NCBI GenBank assembly: GCA_018825335.1
Contig: JAHJEW010000079.1
Coordinates: 1-8,088 of the forward strand
DNA length: 8,088 bases
DNA from: Patescibacteria group bacterium
GTDB taxonomy: Bacteria; Patescibacteriota; Gracilibacteria; UBA1369
Direction: 5' to 3'
The translations under genes were made by a program, and so were the position numbers. Positions 1 through 6,063 of the stretch are shown piece after piece. The notes under the pieces were generated by a model. That model did no database searches, was not told where the DNA came from, and worked only from the letters and a program-made list of their open reading frames with translations. Each line of letters starts with the position of its first letter. Within the stretch, counting starts at the first letter, position 1.

Positions 1-1800
1 AAAACTAATATTGCTTTCCATATAGCCTGGAAACTTTTCCACACCAGATGGAATTTGCAGCGCGATGGCGGCAGAAGGCCAAGAATTTTGTTTATGGCCG
101 ATAGAAATATTTTAGCCAACCAGGCTTTTAACGCCTTCAATGAATTTCCGGAAGATGCTCTGGTTCGTATTAGCCCTGCCGATATTCGCAAAAAGGGAAA
201 CGTTCCAACCAACGGTAGCATTTTCTTTACGATTTTCCAGACATTTATGAGCGGCCCGAACAACACGCCATATTATGGCGATTATCCACCGGATTTTTTC
301 GATTTTATTGTAATTGATGAATGTCATCGCGGCGGTGCGAATAATGAATCTAACTGGCGCGGCATTTTGGAATATTTTTCACCGGCGGTTCAACTTGGAT
401 TAACCGCTACTCCAAAACGAAAAGACAATATTGATACTTACAGGTATTTTGGCGATCCTGTTTACATTTATTCCCTCAAACAGGGCATTAATGATGGGTT
501 TTTGACTCCTTTCAGGGTTCGAATCGTAAAAACCACGCTTGATGAGTATTTGTATACTACGGATGATGAGGTGGTTGAAGGTGAAGTTGAAGAAGGAAAA
601 ATTTATGTAGAGGATGATTTCGCCAAAGGCAGGATTGAAATCATAGAAAGGGAAGAAGAAAGAGTGAAAATTATGTTGAAAGAAATTGACCAAACCGACA
701 AAACATTGGTTTTTTGTTCCACTCAAGGCCACGCGCTTTTAATTAGAGATTTAATTAATAAAAATAAAGAAAGCAAAGATCCTTTCTACTGTGTACGTGT
801 GACGGCTAATGACGGAGCGCGTGGAGATCAGTACTTGGCTGATTTCAAAGATAATGAAAAGACCATTCCTACGATTTTAACAACATCACAGAAGCTTTCC
901 ACGGGAGTGGATGCGCGTAATGTGCGAAATATAGTGCTAATGAGGCCGGTTAATTCTGTTGTTGAATTTAAACAGATTGTGGGGAGGGGAACGCGTCTTT
1001 TTGACGGCAAAGAGTATTTTACAATTATTGATTTCGTTGATGCCTATAAGCATTTCTCCGATCAGGAATGGGACGGAGAACCGATTGCCAAGATTATTGA
1101 CGATGAAAAGAAGGCGGAAAAATATGATAATGAGAAGAAAAAGTTTAAACCAATGGTGGTTAGAGATAGCGATGATTTGGAAGAAGCTGATGAGATTGAG
1201 GAAAAGCCCAAAAAAATAAAAATAAAATTAAGCGACGGCAAAGTAAGAGAAGTACAGCACATAATTTCGACATTATTTTATAGCGCATCTGGAAAACCGA
1301 TTTCAGGGGAAGAATTTTTAAAAAATATTTATGGAGATTTACCTGAATTCATTAAAAACGAAGACGATTTAAGAAAAATCTGGTCGGATCCAAAAACCAG
1401 AAAAGCTTTCCTGGAGAAAATCGAAAAGGCCGGTTATGGAAAAGAAGAGTTGGAGAATCTTAAAAAGCTGGTTGATGCAGAGGATAGCGATCTATTTGAT
1501 GTACTGGCCTATGTGGCCTTTGCAACGCCAATGTTTACAAGAAAGGAGCGAGTGGATGAAGCGGAGCCTTTTATCGTGAAAGGGCTGGATGAAAAGCAAA
1601 AGGAGTTTCTGGATTTTGTATTATCAAAATATATCGAAGTGGGAGAACAAGAACTATCTGAAGAAAAGTTGCCTGAACTATTAAAGCTAAAATACAAGGC
1701 CATAACGGATGCCGAAGAAAAACTTGGAGGCGTTAAAAAAATCCGCGTGACCTTTTTTGAATTACAAAAGGCACTTTATTCTAAATTAGATCCGCGCTAA
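1..1800 (+). CDS. hsdR: Type I restriction enzyme R subunit (HsdR), 5'-truncated by the window edge
   Basis: ATP-dependent translocase/endonuclease subunit of a type I restriction-modification complex, which acts with HsdM and HsdS on unmodified DNA. The frame is open from base 1; its first residues, KTNIAFHIAWKLF, are the tail of a Walker A (GTGKT) motif, so the N-terminal nuclease domain lies outside the window. Visible superfamily 2 motifs, counted from the first codon: DECH box at 106-109 (nt 316-327), TATP motif III at 135-138, STGVDAR motif V at about 300-306, and QIVGRGTR motif VI at 325-332 (nt 973-996). The last ~200 residues, after a charged linker, resemble the EcoEI-type R C-terminal domain. 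A TTG at 55 is not a real start, because coding continues upstream of it. The stop is TAA at 1798. The base composition looks more AT-rich than the genes further right. Family assignment is firm; the EcoEI-like subtype is probable. Confidence 0.93.
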   Translation, partial: KTNIAFHIAWKLFHTRWNLQRDGGRRPRILFMADRNILANQAFNAFNEFPEDALVRISPADIRKKGNVPTNGSIFFTIFQTFMSGPNNTPYYGDYPPDFFDFIVIDECHRGGANNESNWRGILEYFSPAVQLGLTATPKRKDNIDTYRYFGDPVYIYSLKQGINDGFLTPFRVRIVKTTLDEYLYTTDDEVVEGEVEEGKIYVEDDFAKGRIEIIEREEERVKIMLKEIDQTDKTLVFCSTQGHALLIRDLINKNKESKDPFYCVRVTANDGARGDQYLADFKDNEKTIPTILTTSQKLSTGVDARNVRNIVLMRPVNSVVEFKQIVGRGTRLFDGKEYFTIIDFVDAYKHFSDQEWDGEPIAKIIDDEKKAEKYDNEKKKFKPMVVRDSDDLEEADEIEEKPKKIKIKLSDGKVREVQHIISTLFYSASGKPISGEEFLKNIYGDLPEFIKNEDDLRKIWSDPKTRKAFLEKIEKAGYGKEELENLKKLVDAEDSDLFDVLAYVAFATPMFTRKERVDEAEPFIVKGLDEKQKEFLDFVLSKYIEVGEQELSEEKLPELLKLKYKAITDAEEKLGGVKKIRVTFFELQKALYSKLDPR

Positions 1801-1803
1801 CCC

Positions 1804-2508
1804 TCATCTCTCCAAATACTTCTTCCTTTCCTCCGGCTCAAAATGCTCAATCGCATACCGCAGCATCGTCCGCGGCATCGCCCTGCAATGTTTTTTCAGA
1901 AAAGATTCCAGCGCAGCTCTGTCCCGATCCCCAACCTCGCGTAGCATCCAACCCGCAGCCTTGTGAATCAGATCATGTGAATCCTTAAGCAGTATTTCGG
2001 AAATCTTAAGCGTATCTTCAAACTGCCCCTCGCGAATAAACCGCTGAGTCGCAACAACGGCAATCCGCCTGTCCCACAGCGACTTCCCCCGCGCGTAGTC
2101 ATAAAGAATCGACCGATCCTTATCCAGCAAGAAATCCCCAACAATATGCGGAGCCGAGCTATCCACCAGATCCCAGTTATTCACATACCGTCTATGTTTC
2201 AAATAAAAATCAAAGATTTTTTTCTTTGTATCGGCATCCCCCTTCTGATATTGAAGGACGAGAATAAACAGAGCGGTAAGCCGAAATTCATGAATCTTGT
2301 TTGTTAAAAGAAAAGAGACCTGATCAAGCGGAATATCCCGAAATTTTTTCGCAATCTTCCGCTGCTCCGGAACGGTAACCCCAATCAGCACATCCCCCTC
2401 GGCGTATTGCCCCTTCCCGGTCTTAAAAAATCCCGCAAGAAATACCGCCTTCTCCGGATTACCCAACGCGGAAAGCTCTTTCGCCACATTTTGTGAGGTA
2501 GAAACCAT
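1804..2508 (-). CDS. AlkD-like DNA alkylation repair protein (HEAT-like DNA glycosylase)
   Basis: Predicted base-excision DNA glycosylase of the AlkD family, which removes positively charged alkylated bases such as N3-methyladenine and N7-methylguanine without flipping the base. With the ATG at 2508 the protein has 234 residues, close to Bacillus cereus AlkD (about 237). Residues corresponding to the AlkD active site are visible: Trp112 and Asp116 in NNWDLVD, Arg147/148 in LWDRRIA, and Trp187 in KAAGWMLREVG. No signal peptide or membrane segment is seen; the protein is mainly amphipathic helices. The reading frame extends to a TTG at 2529, but ATG 2508 is preferred for length and because an extended -10 element (TGCTATTCT) sits 6 nt upstream of it. 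The TGA stop lies 3 bp from the convergent hsdR stop. The gene is apparently monocistronic in this window. Family assignment is confident; activity is inferred from the retained residues. Confidence 0.92.
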   Translation of the reverse strand: MVSTSQNVAKELSALGNPEKAVFLAGFFKTGKGQYAEGDVLIGVTVPEQRKIAKKFRDIPLDQVSFLLTNKIHEFRLTALFILVLQYQKGDADTKKKIFDFYLKHRRYVNNWDLVDSSAPHIVGDFLLDKDRSILYDYARGKSLWDRRIAVVATQRFIREGQFEDTLKISEILLKDSHDLIHKAAGWMLREVGDRDRAALESFLKKHCRAMPRTMLRYAIEHFEPEERKKYLER

Positions 2509-2514
2509 GTACCC

Positions 2515-2523
2515 AGAATAGCA
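2515..2523 (-). promoter_or_regulatory. Extended -10 element for the AlkD-like gene, likely leaderless
   Basis: Read on the minus strand, TG-C-TATTCT is followed by six bases (GGGTAC) and then the ATG at 2508. TGn plus a TATAAT-like hexamer is an extended -10. A start about 7 nt past the hexamer would fall on the A of the ATG. No -35 match is seen 16-18 bp upstream, which extended -10 promoters do not need. No Shine-Dalgarno precedes this ATG. Confidence 0.55.
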
Positions 2524-2555
2524 CAGCAAACTGCCGCATATTTAGAAGAACAACA

Positions 2556-2583
2556 TTGACAAAAAAAAGAAAACTATTATAAT
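2556..2583 (+). promoter_or_regulatory. Consensus sigma-70 promoter for the 871-aa gene
   Basis: TTGACA at 2556-2561 and TATAAT at 2578-2583 are both perfect consensus hexamers, separated by a 16-bp A-rich spacer. Transcription would start near 2590, giving a 5' leader of about 35 nt before the ATG at 2625. The -10 lies in the 8-bp palindrome ATTATAAT (2576-2583), so the opposite strand also carries TATAAT (2581 to 2576). No good -35 accompanies the minus-strand copy. Confidence 0.8.
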
Positions 2584-2612
2584 ATAAGGAAATCAGGTTA
2601 AATATAACACTT

Positions 2613-2618
2613 TACATT
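2613..2618 (+). promoter_or_regulatory. TACATT, -10-like hexamer 6 nt before the 871-aa gene
   Basis: TACATT keeps the three most conserved -10 positions (TAnnnT) and lies exactly 6 nt before ATG 2625, the same spacing as in the other complete genes here. No -35 or TGn is present. It could be a second, leaderless start downstream of the strong promoter at 2556-2583, or chance in AT-rich DNA. Confidence 0.3.
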
Positions 2619-2624
2619 TTCAAA

Positions 2625-5240
2625 ATGAACCATCAGGACAAAATGCACAGCCGCACAGAACAGCCCCGTGCGGACATGATCTTCGATCTCATTACGGATT
2701 CTCTTCAGGATGAACCGGACAAAAATAGGCGCTATCAACTTATTTATGACTCCTATCCCACAAAAGAACAATGTTTGGCCGCGCGGGAACTCCTGGAACA
2801 AAAACAGCAGATACTCCATGGAGTGGTCGGGGCAAGCCGGGAAGAAAATGCAAGAGAACTGACCGAACTGGAAGAACATTTTGAAGGGATCAAAAAAAGC
2901 ATAGAATCCATTGAAAACGCTATCGCCGCCGTAAAAAATCTACCGGACCAAACAATTGCCCGGGGGCTTGAGGAAAATCTGCGAACGGAGCAGGAAAGGC
3001 GTGCACAATTGACCGAAAAAATCTCTACCCTAAAGGGCATATCCGACCCGGAGAAAGCCCTGGCGGCCATTTCACAAACAATAGAAGATATAAATTCAAT
3101 CGTTGGCTACTTTACGCGGAAATCAAAGCAGCTGCATTTTTTTGAAGGTACATATAAAGAGAAAAAGCGTGATCTTGGTGCCCAGATGGCGGGAGGTCAT
3201 GAACTTCCAATCGGCGACGAATTAACGGAAGCGCATTTAATAGAGGAGCAAAAACGCGCAGAACAGATTGAATCAACGGCCAGAACGGTCAGAAGATCCA
3301 TTAAAGCCATAAAAATTTTTGGAAGAAAAGAACCGGACGAGATATCTTTCAGGGAAAAAGTGGAAACATTCATAGGACCACAGCAAAAAGAGGAAAAAGA
3401 ATCAATGAAGTTCGCCCCCGACGAAGAAGAAATGCAGTTGACGCTACTCTATGCCAACTTTGAAGACACGCCGGAGAACAGAGCAAAAGTAAAAAGGTTC
3501 CAGAAAACGGCAAAATACCTGGAGGCGCGTGAAGAAGCGGTAAATTCAATCAAGGTTAAACCCTATGAAGAAATCAGAAAAAATGTTTCAAACGATTGGA
3601 AAAAACAAATTATCAGCAACGACGCAAGAACATTCCGGCTGAAAAGCGAACTGGCACGTCTGTTCACCGCAACCGATGAAGAGTTCAGGGCGGCAACGGG
3701 ATTTCTTCAAAGACCTCTCCATGATTATGAAAACAATGTAGATAAGTCACATGAGCCTAATTTCAGATCAAGGGTCATTGACTCTTTGGAGACAATGATG
3801 AGCACTGAATGGAACAATGATGTCACATCCAAGGCTGTTAATGACCTACAAACAAATATTATAGCTTTGGCGTTCATAAGGGCATACCGGGACAAAGCGC
3901 CCAAGGAAATTAAAGCAATACCGGGAGATTTAGCAAAAAAAAAACCGAACCGCACCTACTTCACCGGAAATACGCAACGCGAGGTTCTTCAATGGCTGCT
4001 AAAAAATCAGGAGCACATAGCCCCCGAAGTTAAGGAGCAAATAATTGGTGTGGTGAAAGAGTATTTGCCCCATATAGCAAGCCAGGCTGAATTGGGAGGT
4101 GATGGGGGAGAACACAATAATCTAATTAAAGTCGTAAAAAGTCTGTGCGGAGACACCATCCGGTTCAACTCCCACGACGGCTTTACCATGGAAGGGGCGG
4201 GGCGCGAAAATGCCATGGCATTTCAAAAAAAACAGAGGGCGGCAAAATGGAAGAAAGAATTAGCCGAAATATATCAGGTCAACAATGAACGGGCCAATGA
4301 GAACTATAATCTCATGCAATATAATGCAGGCACCATTGAGAACCTGCAACAATGTGCTAATTCACTATCATACGCTTTTGAAAGCGCGAAAGAATCCTAT
4401 GAACGCAGTTTAAGATCTTTAAGAGGAGATATTAATGATATTACCAATAATTTTTATAACAACCAATTATTGACCGAGCTTAAGAAGCAGATAGCTACTG
4501 CTTTAAAACTTGGAGTCGAAGGCATAAGCCAAGATGATGTGCCCGAAGAATTCCTTTTTACTTCGAATAAGGAATACACGCCGCAAATTGAAGAGTTTTT
4601 TACAAGATTACGCCGTTGCCACAAGATAGTAATGGCGGTCCTTGAAGCAGCACGGAATAGGAAAGAACAAATGGGATTCTTAACAAAAAATAAAGTAAAA
4701 GATGAAATGAATAAGCTGATTGAAGAACTGGGAAAGCGGGAAAAAGGTTTCACCCGGGAAGGTGCTTACCTTAATTATGAACAGACGCCCAAAGACGAAG
4801 TTTATTATAAGCTCATGCAATTGGAAGCAGAGGGAGTCCGGCTAGAAAAAGATGAAAATTTTGAACGACTGTTAAAAAAAGTGAAAGAACTGATGGAAGA
4901 GCGCCTGAAATTACTTAAGGATGCAAAGCACCTGGGAATAAATGCGGGGCCTGTATCATTGTCATCGCTCATACAGGAAATGCGCGACATAATGAAGCGG
5001 TATCCACATATGGGAATACAAATGGATGCGATAGTGAATGAATATACCGCAAAAGAATATATTTTAACAGATGAGAAAAGAAGACAAAAGCAGGACATTT
5101 TGCGCAGATACCTGAAAGAGGGCGGCATTATGCCGGATTTCATAAACTGCAGATTAATTTACAAATACACGCAGCCGGACAAACCGGTGCCGGGCGGAAT
5201 GCTTTTAGACATGCCGCTGGATTCTCTCCTGGGTGAGTAG
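2625..5240 (+). CDS. Large helix-rich protein of unknown function (871 aa)
   Basis: I do not recognise this protein. It is 871 residues, very rich in Glu, Lys and Arg, with no signal peptide and no hydrophobic stretch long enough for a membrane span, so it is probably cytoplasmic. Residues about 50-185 and 730-770 look like amphipathic or coiled-coil helices with frequent heptad-like spacing. Residues 190-300 are very acidic/basic (KEEKES, DEEEMQ). A short Gly-rich turn (GGDGG, 491-495) and a C-terminal Pro/Gly-containing tail (about 850-871) break the helices. No Walker A, zinc-cysteine cluster or other catalytic motif was found. The ATG at 2625 is the only ordinary start before an upstream stop at 2580; it has no Shine-Dalgarno. 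ATG 2643, with AGGA 4 nt upstream, is an alternative start. The stop is TAG. It is preceded by a consensus promoter. Coding status is firm; function is unknown. Confidence 0.9.
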   Translation: MNHQDKMHSRTEQPRADMIFDLITDSLQDEPDKNRRYQLIYDSYPTKEQCLAARELLEQKQQILHGVVGASREENARELTELEEHFEGIKKSIESIENAIAAVKNLPDQTIARGLEENLRTEQERRAQLTEKISTLKGISDPEKALAAISQTIEDINSIVGYFTRKSKQLHFFEGTYKEKKRDLGAQMAGGHELPIGDELTEAHLIEEQKRAEQIESTARTVRRSIKAIKIFGRKEPDEISFREKVETFIGPQQKEEKESMKFAPDEEEMQLTLLYANFEDTPENRAKVKRFQKTAKYLEAREEAVNSIKVKPYEEIRKNVSNDWKKQIISNDARTFRLKSELARLFTATDEEFRAATGFLQRPLHDYENNVDKSHEPNFRSRVIDSLETMMSTEWNNDVTSKAVNDLQTNIIALAFIRAYRDKAPKEIKAIPGDLAKKKPNRTYFTGNTQREVLQWLLKNQEHIAPEVKEQIIGVVKEYLPHIASQAELGGDGGEHNNLIKVVKSLCGDTIRFNSHDGFTMEGAGRENAMAFQKKQRAAKWKKELAEIYQVNNERANENYNLMQYNAGTIENLQQCANSLSYAFESAKESYERSLRSLRGDINDITNNFYNNQLLTELKKQIATALKLGVEGISQDDVPEEFLFTSNKEYTPQIEEFFTRLRRCHKIVMAVLEAARNRKEQMGFLTKNKVKDEMNKLIEELGKREKGFTREGAYLNYEQTPKDEVYYKLMQLEAEGVRLEKDENFERLLKKVKELMEERLKLLKDAKHLGINAGPVSLSSLIQEMRDIMKRYPHMGIQMDAIVNEYTAKEYILTDEKRRQKQDILRRYLKEGGIMPDFINCRLIYKYTQPDKPVPGGMLLDMPLDSLLGE

Positions 5241-5245
5241 AGGAA

Positions 5246-5288
5246 GGCGCAAATAGAGGCAAGCCCATCTACGTTCCCTCTGGGCGCC
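5246..5288 (+). other. Inverted repeats with alternative pairings downstream of the 871-aa gene
   Basis: GGCGC (5246-5250) pairs with GCGCC (5284-5288) and AGAGG (5255-5259) pairs with CCTCT (5277-5281). This forms a two-part stem with a 4x2 internal loop and a 17-nt apical loop. Two alternatives compete for the same bases: GCCC (5263-5266) with GGGC (5282-5285), and TAGA (5254-5257) with TCTA (5268-5271). No T-run follows, so it is not a classic intrinsic terminator. It may be a 3'-end or processing structure of the upstream mRNA, or have no function. Confidence 0.35.
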
Positions 5289-5343
5289 GCAATAAACCTA
5301 TTGACAATAAACATTGCGGGTTTCAAGGTGAAGGTGCAAAACG

Positions 5344-5349
5344 TATTCC
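5344..5349 (+). promoter_or_regulatory. TATTCC, weak -10-like hexamer 6 nt before the CarD gene
   Basis: TATTCC lies exactly 6 nt before ATG 5356. A poor -35 (TTTCAA, 5321-5326) is 17 bp upstream. Alone this is a weak match, because the last base is C rather than T. It is listed because its position repeats that of the hexamers before the other three complete genes. No Shine-Dalgarno is adjacent to the ATG; AAGGTG at 5331-5336 is about 19 nt away, too far. Confidence 0.25.
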
Positions 5350-5355
5350 GCAATC

Positions 5356-6009
5356 ATGCACGGTTCAAAATTGCAGCCGGCTTCGGAATCGCAGGAGACT
5401 TCGGATACACAGGTATCCGCCGTTTCGACGTCGGATGAAATACAGAAAAACGGGCTTAAGATCGCAATGTCCGTAGTAAGGAAAGTCGAAAACATCATAA
5501 CCGGTCCCCTGCCTGAAAAACCGGCATTGGAATTTAAGGCCGGAGATAAAGCGGTATATCCCGTTCAGGGCGTTGCCGAAGTGATGGAAATAAAAGATAT
5601 GGACATAAATGGTGAGAGGCAAAGTTTCTATGTTTTGCAAATTTTGGATACCAACAGAAAAATTATGGTTCCCGTTAATAAAGCGGGAGACATAGGTGTG
5701 CGCCCGATCATTCCCGAAGGCCAGATAGAGGATCTCTTTGAAATCATGAGGGAGAATACGGTCGATAATGGCAATAAAACCTGGAACCGCCGGTATATGG
5801 GATTTATGGCAAAAATGAAGACAGGTTCCATTTTTGATGCCGTAGAGGTATTTCGAGACCTGTACCGGATCGGAATCGGGAAAGACCTGGCATTCGCCGA
5901 AAAACAAATGCTGGAAAAAGCGCGAGAATTTATTATAAAGGAAATTGCCGTTGCCCGCGGTCAGGATGAATGCGAGGTCAGGCGTGAATTGGAAGCGGTT
6001 TTCAATTAA
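5356..6009 (+). CDS. CarD/CdnL-family RNA polymerase-binding transcription regulator with N-terminal extension
   Basis: CarD/CdnL proteins bind the RNA polymerase beta subunit and the upstream edge of the transcription bubble, stabilising open complexes, notably at rRNA promoters. Residues about 59-117 form the RNAP-interacting (CarD/TRCF Tudor-like) domain: FKAGDKAVYPVQGVAEV, then KIMVPVNKAGDIGVRPI. Residues about 139-203 form the helical DNA-binding domain: WNRRYMGFMAKMKTGS, VFRDLY, EKQMLEKAREFIIKEIA. Trp143 matches the Trp that wedges into the minor groove (W85 in Mycobacterium tuberculosis CarD). The protein is 217 aa against the usual ~160-170; the excess is an N-terminal Ser/Thr/Glu/Gln-rich segment of about 57 residues with no recognised domain. 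ATG 5356 is the first start after an in-frame TGA at 5329; ATG 5467 (Met38) would remove most of the extension. The gene is 115 bp after the 871-aa gene and 54 bp before the next. Confidence 0.92.
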   Translation: MHGSKLQPASESQETSDTQVSAVSTSDEIQKNGLKIAMSVVRKVENIITGPLPEKPALEFKAGDKAVYPVQGVAEVMEIKDMDINGERQSFYVLQILDTNRKIMVPVNKAGDIGVRPIIPEGQIEDLFEIMRENTVDNGNKTWNRRYMGFMAKMKTGSIFDAVEVFRDLYRIGIGKDLAFAEKQMLEKAREFIIKEIAVARGQDECEVRRELEAVFN

Positions 6010-6021
6010 AATTCAATTAAA
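6001..6021 (+). repeat. 11-bp-period tandem repeat across the carD stop codon
   Basis: TTCAATTAAA occurs at 6001-6010 and again at 6012-6021, separated by one A, giving an 11-bp period. The first copy contains the last two codons of the CarD gene and its TAA. It lies just upstream of the promoter of the next gene, where an AT-rich repeat about one helical turn long could act as an UP-like element or paired binding site. It may equally be a small slippage duplication. Confidence 0.6.
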
Positions 6022-6048
6022 GACGTTCTTCCCACCGTTTCGGTTTTA

Positions 6049-6057
6049 TGTTATAAT
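6049..6057 (+). promoter_or_regulatory. Extended -10 promoter of the 576-aa gene, predicted leaderless
   Basis: TG-T-TATAAT (6049-6057) is a perfect extended -10. Six bases (TCAACG) separate it from ATG 6064, so a start 7 nt past the hexamer is the A of the start codon. The sequence 17 bp upstream, TTCCCA (6029-6034), is a poor -35. There is no Shine-Dalgarno. Confidence 0.7.
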
Positions 6058-6063
6058 TCAACG

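Noticed and set aside
55..57. TTG as a start codon for the restriction gene
   Set aside because: The frame is open to base 1 and the upstream codons encode the tail of the Walker A helix, so the gene starts outside the window.
1780..1790. Palindrome TCTAAATTAGA near the end of hsdR as a terminator
   Set aside because: Short, AT-rich and with a single-base centre, so it cannot form a stable hairpin, and no T-run follows.
2509..2529. TTG at 2529 as the AlkD start, adding seven residues
   Set aside because: ATG 2508 gives the family's usual length, puts the conserved Trp at 187 as in AlkD, and has an extended -10 six bases upstream that the longer form would translate through.
2635..2645. ATG 2643 with AGGA upstream as the start of the 871-aa gene
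   Set aside because: Possible, but the AGGA to ATG gap is short (4 nt) and ATG 2625 has the 6-nt hexamer spacing shared by the other genes. Kept as an alternative only.
5301..5329. TTGACA at 5301-5306 as the -35 of a carD promoter
   Set aside because: No -10-like hexamer occurs 15-19 bp downstream; the sequence there is CAAGGT and neighbours.
5365..5907. 180-codon minus-strand frame inside carD
   Set aside because: It lies wholly antisense to a gene with clear CarD motifs and its translation shows no recognisable domain.
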